A stretch of DNA of 64,000 bases from Terrimonas_A sp051954695 (GTDB taxonomy: Bacteria; Bacteroidota; Bacteroidia; Chitinophagales; Chitinophagaceae). Below are positions 44,124-51,429 of this stretch, piece after piece. The position numbers and the translations under genes are program-made. Each line of letters starts with the position of its first letter. Positions within the stretch are counted from its first letter, which is position 1. The DNA is taken from assembly GCA_051954695.1 (NCBI GenBank), contig JBQCHL010000011.1, positions 257,424-321,423 on the forward strand, in the 5' to 3' direction. The notes under the pieces were generated by a model, which ran no database searches, was not told the origin of the DNA, and saw only the letters and a program-made list of their open reading frames with translations.

Positions 44124-44690
44124 TTACTGCTGGCGGAACTTTACTTCCCTGGCCATGCATGGTTGTATCAATCTGAATATGGAATCCCTCCTTTCGGGAT
44201 TGTCTTTATAACTCTCATCCATATTCTTTTCAAAGATCATTTTGGCGCTCACGATCTTTTTCAATTCGGTATCGTTGCTGCTTTGTGCCGCAGATATGGA
44301 TTGGTCTATCAGCGAGCAATAAGCGTCTGCGGCATCTTTTGCATTTGCATATGCGAGAGGCAGCACTGCATCCAGGTCTGTAGTAGCTGTGGCGGCTACA
44401 ACCTTATCATTTCTTCCTTCTGAGGCGCCTTCACAAGCTTCTACTGCTTTGAAAATGGCGCGCATCATGGCCGTATCCTCCTTGTATTTCGTTTCCATTG
44501 CATTTTCAAAGTCGCTTCTTGCCTGGCGGGCTTTTTGCTGGGCTTCGCCTTCGGCTGCTTTTGTTACATCGGCATTAAGCGAGCACCATTTGGCTGCAAT
44601 TGTTTCTGCTGTTTCTTTTTTAGCACCGCAGCCCATCAGTATGATTACTGCAACTGCTAATAGTGTTATGTATTGACAGTATTTGTTCAT
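44124..44690 (-). CDS. Unknown lipoprotein with internal duplication
   Basis: A 188-residue lipoprotein (lipobox ILMGCG). The mature part is helical and consists of two similar halves of about 60 residues: AAKWCSLNADVTKAA ... ENAMETKYKEDTAMMRAIFKAVEAC and AADAYCSLIDQSISAA ... EKNMDESYKDNPERRDSIFRLIQPC. Each half has a Cys at its start and near its end, likely disulfide or metal pairs. No family was recognised. Gaps of 25-27 bp place it in the same operon. Confidence 0.75.
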   Translation of the reverse strand: MNKYCQYITLLAVAVIILMGCGAKKETAETIAAKWCSLNADVTKAAEGEAQQKARQARSDFENAMETKYKEDTAMMRAIFKAVEACEGASEGRNDKVVAATATTDLDAVLPLAYANAKDAADAYCSLIDQSISAAQSSNDTELKKIVSAKMIFEKNMDESYKDNPERRDSIFRLIQPCMAREVKFRQQ

Positions 44691-44715
44691 GTTGCTGATA
44701 TTTTATTAAGATGAT

Positions 44716-45048
44716 TTAATTGCTTTGTATTGCTGCTACCAGTTTGTCGATATTCATCACGCCGTAGTTGAAAGTGTGCGTGGAATCATCCGACATGGTG
44801 ATCAACACTTTTTTTGAGAGAAAGCTTTTCTGGGCGGTTATTTCCCGGATTCCGGATTTTTCAAATACGAGTAACCCTTTCCTGTTATATAAAGACAGGG
44901 AGAAAGAATCTTCATTATGTTGTGGTAAAAATAGCAGCCGCTGATTGGTAACTGTAAGTTTGCCTGCTATTGATTTGCCGTTAGGCGGTATATAATAAAT
45001 GCTCCAGGTGTCAATGGTTGCTTCGGCTGGTTGTAATTCAATTTTCAT
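44716..45048 (-). CDS. GRAM/PH-like domain protein
   Basis: A 110-residue cytoplasmic protein from ATG at 45048 (MKIELQPAEATID). The strand pattern GKLTVTNQRLLFLP, LLVFEKSGIREITAQKSFLSKKVLITMSDD, THTFNYGVMNIDKLVAAIQ matches GRAM/bacterial PH-like domains, which bind lipids or partners. The frame extends upstream to 45108, without homology. It heads the nine-gene minus-strand run, and the gene to its other side is the divergent sensor kinase. Confidence 0.75.
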   Translation of the reverse strand: MKIELQPAEATIDTWSIYYIPPNGKSIAGKLTVTNQRLLFLPQHNEDSFSLSLYNRKGLLVFEKSGIREITAQKSFLSKKVLITMSDDSTHTFNYGVMNIDKLVAAIQSN

Positions 45049-45431
45049 GTTCCATTTTTTAAGGGTGTTGTTTACAATGATATTGGTGGTTGCAGGTAGG
45101 TTGTTCACGACAATGAAGCTATACTGCTACCGGAGGCAAGACAAGTTGCATTGAGAGAATGGCGGCTTTGTTTTCAGGAGCGGCGGCATGCCGCTGTAAT
45201 TAATTTTTGCCCTGTATTGTGCAAACGGTATGAGAGAGCCGATTAAAGGGGCTTTTTCCGGAACCACCGGTATATGCCGGTTTCCTGTGCCGGATGGGTC
45301 GGAATATTTTCATTACTAATATTAACTTTACCAGAAGTAACTGGTAGGGAGGGATAACTGCTAAACAGCCTTAATTCGATCTTAGGGGTATGACACAGCT
45401 TTTTTTGACAGGAACCAGACGCTGCTTTCGT
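45049..45431. promoter_or_regulatory. Divergent control region, surface operon versus two-component system
   Basis: 383 bp between the GRAM gene and the sensor kinase. It contains a TATCATTG box (minus, 45075-45082), 7 of 8 to the -7 consensus and 27 bp before the GRAM start; a 12-bp palindrome GCGGCATGCCGC at 45183-45194; and TACCAG ... CTGGTA (45327-45344). No other gene is credible; a frame at 45243-45515 overlaps the kinase start. This is where a LytTR regulator would be expected to bind, but I could not identify its repeat. Confidence 0.5.
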
Positions 45432-48400
45432 ATGAATGCCGGTATATTGCCGCGCATCAAAAAGGTGTTTCTGCTGCATTTCCTTTTTTGGGCACAGATC
45501 GCAATAGGCCAGCAAAAACCCTTGTTTTTTGAGAACTATTCTTCGGAGCAGGGATTATCCCAAAACAGTTGTTATGCCATAGCCCAGGATGCCAATGGTT
45601 TTATGTGGTTTGCAACACAGGATGGGTTGAACCGATATGATGGGAGGGAATTTAAAGTATACCTGCGGCAAAACGGAATAGGGAAGAAGCTACCTTCCAA
45701 TCATATAACAACTCTTTTCTTTGATGATCAGGAAAAACAACTTTGGATAGGTAGTGCTCTCGGAAGCTGCATCTACTCGATGGCAGGAGATTCTTTGCAG
45801 CGGGTTTCTGAATTATTCCCATTTGCTGCCATGCTCGATACCTTGCCAATAAAGGAGGTCATCTCCTTTAAAGAAAAGGAGTATTGGATCATTACCTTCA
45901 ACAACGGGCTTCTTTATCTTGATCTGCAACTGAATGCCCTTACACCTTATTTTGATGACAAAGACAACAAAGCCAATGTGACCGGGATTATTATGCACCG
46001 GGACAAATTAGTGGTGTCAACATTGTATAGCCTGTATACACTGAAGCCGGAAGGCAAAGCATACCGGCCCATGCCATTGTATGAGAAAACATCGTTTCCA
46101 CAAATAAACCAGCTTTTTTCTTTTGAGAATACATTGTGGATCGGTACTCTTTCTGATGGCTGTTATTATGTTTCTCATCCAATAGAAGACCCTGCCAATA
46201 TTCATGTATTGAAAACAGTGCCTGGAGGTGTTAATGCCTTTGCATCGGATAGCAGCAATAGTATTTGGATAGGCTCCAGGGGCAGCGGCATTTATCGCTA
46301 TAATATTCAAACCGGGGCAATGCAGGCCGCAGTAAGAAAGCCTTATGATCTCCATAGCCCGGCTACCAATTTTGTTGTGACGGCTTATAAGGACAGGCAG
46401 GGAATTGTTTGGTTTGGGTTAAGCGGAGGTATCGCTAAATATGATCCGCTGTTACATCAGTTCGGTCATATCAGTGAAATGGGACCTTTGCAGAATGCCT
46501 TGCCGGAGAAAGTGATCTATAAGCTATATAAGTCCAGGGATGGGAAAATTTATATTGGTACCCAAAGCCACGGCATTGTGGAATGGAATAAAGCAACCGG
46601 AGAAGTGGTCAAGTTCCCTGAATCCGCCAGGTTGCAGGGTGTCAACAATATTGTTTACGATATAACTGAAAATAATGATGGCCATATCTGGGCAGCTACT
46701 GTATCAGGATTGATGGAGCTTAACCCGGCAGCAAAAAAGATAAGTTATTATCGCGATCCCTCATTTTTGGCTTTAAACAGGACCATCGCCTTGCTAAAGC
46801 TAAAAAAAGCCGACAGCTTGCTTGTAGCCTCAGAAAACGGCTTGTTGTTCTTTTCACCGGGGAGCAGGAAATGGGCGCCTTTCCCGGAAAGTCTGCAACC
46901 CGGCATTTACAAAGGTGCTTCATACGTGTACACGGCCAGATATATGTACGAAGACGAGAATAATGCGGTTTGGATATGTACCGAAGGCTCCGGTTTGCTG
47001 AAGTATGATTATTTGAAAAAGACATTGACAATTGTAAAACCTGTAAACGACATTTCCCTGTTCGTACGGCACATGCTAAAGGATGGCAACCTGATGTGGC
47101 TGGCTACAGATAACGGATTGGTCGTGTATGATTATTTACAGAACAGGGTAATTCAGCATCTGACACCGGGAGGAGGAAGCATTTCAAGGGTTTGTTATGC
47201 CACACTCAAAGATAATGACGGGCATTTTTGGGTGAGTACCAATTTTGGTTTATATAAAATAAGTCCCGGCTACGCTATTCTTCAACATTACAGCACTTCT
47301 AACGGTCTTACTTTCCTGGAATACAATACAGCTTGTGCACTTAAAGAGCCGGATGGTACTCTTTATTTTGGTGGCATGGGAGGGATCACTTTTTTTCAAC
47401 CATCTTTACTCAGGCAAAATATTTTCAGTCCGCTTCCTATTATCACCAATGTTGAAGTCAACGATTCTCCCTGGCCGGTTTTTAATGATAAGCCCGCGAA
47501 ACTCCAGCTCAGGTACAACGAGAATTTCCTTTCTATCCGGTTTGCCGTCACCAATTTTTCCAGCGAAAAAAATAATCAGTTCAGCTACCGGCTTAAGGGG
47601 TTGAATGACCGTTGGAGCGATTTCTCGGTAAATAGCTCAGCCAACTTTACGAGTTTACCACCCGGTGATTATATTTTCGAACTGATGGCTGCTAACAGCG
47701 ATGGGCTAAGGAGTAAAGGGATCGCTACACTGGCTGTCACCATTCAGCCGCCCTGGTGGCAAACCTGGTGGTTCCGGACACTGGCGATATTATTGCTGGC
47801 CGGTTTGATCACCTATTTCGTAAGAAGAAGGATACTGTCCATAAAAAAGGAAGCTACTTTAAAGCAAAAGATCGCAGAGGCGGAAATGATGGCTATGCGG
47901 GCGCAGATGAACCCTCATTTTGTATTTAACAGCCTTAATAGTATCAGGGAAATGATCCTGAGTAATGAAAATAAAGAAGCTTCTCATTTCCTGGGAAAAT
48001 TTGCAAGGCTTATACGGATCACACTCGATCAATCAGGAAAAACATTTGTTTCCCTGCGTCAAACAATTGATCATCTCACACGCTATATCGAAATTGAGCA
48101 GATACGCAATGAAGCGTTTACCTGCCGTATACTGGCTGACGACGATCTCGATCAGGATGAGGTGATACTTCCTTCCATGTTGATACAGCCTTTTGTAGAA
48201 AATGCATTATGGCATGGCACTTCTGCAAGCAGAAAGAATATTAATATCAACATTGATTTTAAAAAACATGGAGACAGGCTTCTTTGTATCGTAGAGGATG
48301 ATGGTATCGGTATCCGCCAATCGCTGAAGAACAAAATTAACGGCAGCAGAACGCATCATTCAGTAGGTCTTGAAAATGTTACAAACCGCATCAGGCTGCT

Positions 48401-48518
48401 TAACGAAAAATATAAACTGAAAAGCAGCATTTCTATCAATGATAAAGAGGATCTTGACAATTATAAAGGTACCGGCACCGTTGTACAATTGTTCTTACTA
48501 CTTCAAATAAATGAATAA
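45432..48518 (+). CDS. Reg_prop/Y_Y_Y sensor histidine kinase (LytS-type)
   Basis: A 1028-residue membrane kinase. The N-terminal signal/anchor is followed by a double seven-bladed propeller of Reg_prop repeats (SSEQGLSQNSCYAIAQD, WFATQDGLNRYDG, WIGSRGSGIYRY and further), a Y_Y_Y domain around 665-780, one transmembrane helix (TLAILLLAGLITYFVRRR), and a HisKA-7TM/LytS-like kinase domain: AQMNPHFVFNSLNSI with phospho-acceptor His829 and ATP motifs FVENALWHG and VEDDGIGIR. Reg_prop kinases in Bacteroidota usually sense polysaccharides. The start ATG at 45432 is preferred; the frame begins at 45390. The response regulator overlaps by 1 bp. Confidence 0.92.
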   Translation: MNAGILPRIKKVFLLHFLFWAQIAIGQQKPLFFENYSSEQGLSQNSCYAIAQDANGFMWFATQDGLNRYDGREFKVYLRQNGIGKKLPSNHITTLFFDDQEKQLWIGSALGSCIYSMAGDSLQRVSELFPFAAMLDTLPIKEVISFKEKEYWIITFNNGLLYLDLQLNALTPYFDDKDNKANVTGIIMHRDKLVVSTLYSLYTLKPEGKAYRPMPLYEKTSFPQINQLFSFENTLWIGTLSDGCYYVSHPIEDPANIHVLKTVPGGVNAFASDSSNSIWIGSRGSGIYRYNIQTGAMQAAVRKPYDLHSPATNFVVTAYKDRQGIVWFGLSGGIAKYDPLLHQFGHISEMGPLQNALPEKVIYKLYKSRDGKIYIGTQSHGIVEWNKATGEVVKFPESARLQGVNNIVYDITENNDGHIWAATVSGLMELNPAAKKISYYRDPSFLALNRTIALLKLKKADSLLVASENGLLFFSPGSRKWAPFPESLQPGIYKGASYVYTARYMYEDENNAVWICTEGSGLLKYDYLKKTLTIVKPVNDISLFVRHMLKDGNLMWLATDNGLVVYDYLQNRVIQHLTPGGGSISRVCYATLKDNDGHFWVSTNFGLYKISPGYAILQHYSTSNGLTFLEYNTACALKEPDGTLYFGGMGGITFFQPSLLRQNIFSPLPIITNVEVNDSPWPVFNDKPAKLQLRYNENFLSIRFAVTNFSSEKNNQFSYRLKGLNDRWSDFSVNSSANFTSLPPGDYIFELMAANSDGLRSKGIATLAVTIQPPWWQTWWFRTLAILLLAGLITYFVRRRILSIKKEATLKQKIAEAEMMAMRAQMNPHFVFNSLNSIREMILSNENKEASHFLGKFARLIRITLDQSGKTFVSLRQTIDHLTRYIEIEQIRNEAFTCRILADDDLDQDEVILPSMLIQPFVENALWHGTSASRKNININIDFKKHGDRLLCIVEDDGIGIRQSLKNKINGSRTHHSVGLENVTNRIRLLNEKYKLKSSISINDKEDLDNYKGTGTVVQLFLLLQINE

Positions 48519-49285
48519 TGAACCAGATTACTGCTATTCTTGTGGATGATGAACCAAGGGGACTTTCTTCTTTGCAAAAACTATTGCAGCTCAATTGTCC
48601 TGAGGTGAGTATCATTGCTTGTTGCCAAAGCAGTGATGATGCAAAGGAAAAGATCGAGCGCCTGGCTCCTCAGTTGGTTTTCCTGGATATAGCCATGCCT
48701 GAAAAGAACGGATTTGATCTGCTCAGAAGTATCAGTAATGTATCCTTCGAAGTCATTTTTGTTACTGCTCACAATAACTATATGATGCAGGCCTTCCGGT
48801 TCAGCGCTTTAGATTATCTTTTAAAACCAGTGGAAGATGAATTGCTGGTTGAAGCAGTGCAAAGGGCTATCAAAAGAATAGCAGAAAAGGGAGAAGAAAT
48901 GCGGTTCAGTACCTTGCTGCATAATCTTGCCCAATATGGGTCAGGAAAAAAAATGAAACTATGCATACCCTCGCTCCGTGGGGTCAAAGTGATCGAGATA
49001 CCCGATATCATTTATTGTGAAGCTAACAGCAACTATACGAATTTCCACCTTACAAATGGTAGTAATATCTGTTCCAGCAAACCCATTTTCGAATATGAAA
49101 CATTATTGGAAGATTGCAATTTTGTTCGTGTACACAAGTCTTTCCTGGTGAACCTTGAGCATATAAAAGAATACATAAAGGGCGAAGGCGGCAGTATTAT
49201 CATGACGAATAACCATGATGTGGAAGTGTCCCGCAGGAAGAAAGATATCTTCATAAAGAAAATGCGGGAATATTATAAATACTGA
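48518..49285 (+). CDS. LytTR family response regulator
   Basis: A 255-residue regulator: receiver domain with AILVDDEPRG (acidic pocket), phospho-acceptor Asp57 (LVFLDIAMPEKNG), VTAH (Thr) and LLKPVED (Lys), then a LytTR DNA-binding domain (IIYCEANSNYTNFHLTNG, FVRVHKSFLVNLEHIKEY, VEVSRRKKDIFIKKM). Its start overlaps the kinase stop (TAATG), so the pair is translated together. It probably controls the divergent surface operon, its own genes, or both. Confidence 0.93.
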   Translation: MNQITAILVDDEPRGLSSLQKLLQLNCPEVSIIACCQSSDDAKEKIERLAPQLVFLDIAMPEKNGFDLLRSISNVSFEVIFVTAHNNYMMQAFRFSALDYLLKPVEDELLVEAVQRAIKRIAEKGEEMRFSTLLHNLAQYGSGKKMKLCIPSLRGVKVIEIPDIIYCEANSNYTNFHLTNGSNICSSKPIFEYETLLEDCNFVRVHKSFLVNLEHIKEYIKGEGGSIIMTNNHDVEVSRRKKDIFIKKMREYYKY

Positions 49286-49316
49286 GCACTCACCAATTGG
49301 TCATGTAAGCGAGCGT

Positions 49317-49730
49317 TTAATTTATTTTGCTCATTAAGAAATCTCCACCCTGGCTCCGCTTGTTATCTTTATCATAAACGGATAGTGTCCCCTTTATTTG
49401 TCCATTTTCCGGGACACCCTGGAATACATAAGCGATATCACCGACATATTTTTTTAAATGAAACTCTCCACTGGGGCAGAAGAAATATTCTCCGGCTGTT
49501 TCCTTTCCTGTTATTGGGGGATTTGCAATTTCACAAACGACTTCGTTGTTTTTAACCGTCCGTATTTTAATCTCCGTATCATACTGCTTGTCATTATAAG
49601 TGTATTGTAGTTTCCAGGTGCCGGTTACTGCCTGGGTCTGTTGGGCCGTTAATGGGGCAGGTTTGACGCACTGAGCGGATAAGTATATGCAAAAGTTGCA
49701 AAGCAGGCTTGCGAGGAATATCTTTTTCAT
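49317..49730 (-). CDS. Small secreted beta-barrel protein, lipocalin-like
   Basis: A 137-residue protein with a signal peptide (MKKIFLASLLCNFCIYLSAQ). The mature 117 residues make a run of antiparallel strands with VTGTWKLQYTYNDKQYDTEI, VCEIANPPITGKE and QIKGTLSVYDKDNK, compatible with a DUF2147/lipocalin-like barrel. Function unknown. It converges with the LytTR gene at a 31-bp gap. Confidence 0.65.
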   Translation of the reverse strand: MKKIFLASLLCNFCIYLSAQCVKPAPLTAQQTQAVTGTWKLQYTYNDKQYDTEIKIRTVKNNEVVCEIANPPITGKETAGEYFFCPSGEFHLKKYVGDIAYVFQGVPENGQIKGTLSVYDKDNKRSQGGDFLMSKIN

Positions 49731-49816
49731 AACGAATTTGGTTTAACCAAAATTAAAAATAATATATGGCAATAAAAGATTATCCGAATATGGCGAGAGT
49801 GAATGTTAGGTTAAAA

Positions 49817-50656
49817 TCATAAACCCGGCAATGATAATAAGGGGACATTGGAATTATAAGCCAGTTTCTTGGAAATGCTTTTATGGAATAACGAGGAGAA
49901 GAACCCATGTTTCTTTGGAAAAACAATGATCAGTGATGCCTGATGTTCTCCGGCAAATGAAAGGATATCATTCACAGTATCCTCCCCATGGAGATAATGA
50001 AAGGAGGGATGATATTTTTCCAGGTCCTGGTGCAGTTTGGTTATGGATTTCTCTGTTTCGGTAGAATATCCTTCCTCCGATTCAGGCAATACATTCACTA
50101 TATGCAGCTCGGAAGAGAATGCATCGAGGATCTCATACAAAGTACCGGATGGAATATCACCAAGCTCTTTAAGGTCTGTGCAAAGTACAATGCTTTTTAT
50201 GCCTTTCCCGATCACTGTTTCATTGGGAACGATCAATGCCGGAAACTCAACTGATTTCAATACTGATCCCGTAATGCTGCCCATCAATAATTTTTCAACG
50301 CCTGACTTGCCTGATACGCCCATTACGACCAGGCTGATCTTTTCTTTTTCACAAAGCTGGTTGATCATGTCCGGCAGAAAGGAAGTGTCTTGTGCCAGCA
50401 TGTCTACTTTCACTTCGTGCCCCACAAGGGATTTCAGCCGGTCCTGCATCAAGCCCAGCGCTTCCATACTATCAAGATAAAGACGCTGTGTATTGATCGG
50501 GGTTGCGGGCAAATCAGCTCCACCCACCACAATAGTCTGATAAGCATGATATAGAATAATACGTTTGACCTGCAATGTGCCAGCCAGTTCGGCCGCATAC
50601 TCTGCGGCGCGGAATGCTGCTTCAGAAAAATCGGTTAAGATTAATATGGATCTCAT
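49817..50656 (-). CDS. Universal stress protein with two UspA domains
   Basis: A 279-residue tandem UspA protein. The first domain has ILILTDFSEAAFRAAEYA and an ATP-binding loop GVSGKSGVEKLLMGS that fits G-2x-G-9x-GS exactly. The second domain ends VFPKKHGFFSSLFHKSISK, which lacks the glycine motif, so only the first is likely to bind nucleotide. Located 30 bp downstream of the CDP-alcohol phosphatidyltransferase gene and transcribed with it. Confidence 0.93.
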   Translation of the reverse strand: MRSILILTDFSEAAFRAAEYAAELAGTLQVKRIILYHAYQTIVVGGADLPATPINTQRLYLDSMEALGLMQDRLKSLVGHEVKVDMLAQDTSFLPDMINQLCEKEKISLVVMGVSGKSGVEKLLMGSITGSVLKSVEFPALIVPNETVIGKGIKSIVLCTDLKELGDIPSGTLYEILDAFSSELHIVNVLPESEEGYSTETEKSITKLHQDLEKYHPSFHYLHGEDTVNDILSFAGEHQASLIIVFPKKHGFFSSLFHKSISKKLAYNSNVPLLSLPGL

Positions 50657-50686
50657 CGGAATAGGTATTGCTCAGGAACCTTACTG

Positions 50687-51289
50687 CTAATTTCCTGCCG
50701 GACTCTTCCCTGCGGATCCATGGCCTTGTTTCAGAAGCCAGTAGATACCTTTTACATTTGCTTTCCATTTAGGTAAAAGATAGATCAGGACAATTTCTTC
50801 CAATAGGTCGAGCGCAGTGAATGCGACAGCCAGGTAGAACAACAAACGGATAGGTTCCGGCAAAAAGAAGGCGAGGATCAGAAAAGAGCCCTGAAGAATA
50901 GCAGCGATCTTGGCGAGTATGGTATGAAAACTGGTGGTTTTCCCATAACGGTTGAGGGCAGCAATGGTTTCTACAAGGAAAAGAATAAAAAGGAATATCA
51001 GCCAGCCAAGCTCGGGGTAAATAAAGTCCGGTTTGAATGCAAATAATCCAACAATGCCTGCAATAACAGTAAGATCATCGCCTAATGAATCCAGTTTTGC
51101 CCCCATAGCGCTTACTACTTTGTAACGTCTTGCAAGAATTCCATCAACAGCATCTGTAAGAAAACTAAAGACAAGAAGCCATTTGAACAGGAAAATCTGA
51201 TCATATAGAATAAGGAATAAGAGGAGAGGGGCGGCAATCAACCGGTAGAGTGTGATAGTATTGATAATATAATAACTGGTTTTGTGCAT
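50687..51289 (-). CDS. CDP-alcohol phosphatidyltransferase family protein
   Basis: A 200-residue membrane enzyme with about five helices. The complete family motif is present as DGILARRYKVVSAMGAKLDSLGDD (spacing DG-2-AR-8-G-3-D-3-D) near residues 48-71. This type transfers a phosphatidyl group from CDP-diacylglycerol to an alcohol such as glycerol phosphate, serine or inositol phosphate; the acceptor is not identifiable here. It lies 140 bp from the ATPase gene, upstream on the map, and 30 bp before the stress protein. Confidence 0.92.
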   Translation of the reverse strand: MHKTSYYIINTITLYRLIAAPLLLFLILYDQIFLFKWLLVFSFLTDAVDGILARRYKVVSAMGAKLDSLGDDLTVIAGIVGLFAFKPDFIYPELGWLIFLFILFLVETIAALNRYGKTTSFHTILAKIAAILQGSFLILAFFLPEPIRLLFYLAVAFTALDLLEEIVLIYLLPKWKANVKGIYWLLKQGHGSAGKSPAGN

Positions 51290-51429
51290 AGCCTTACCTT
51301 GATTGGGATGATGTGCAATAGGAGCAATGTTACCTTAACGATCCATCAAAACGGGTAAATCATGTGGCATGCTTATAACTCGAATAGTACCACTAATTCC
51401 CTGCCAATCTGCCGGGCCTGATAAATGCA

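Noticed and set aside
45243..45515. Minus-strand frame of 90 codons in the divergent region
   Set aside because: It overlaps the kinase start, has no signal or domain, and low coding likelihood.
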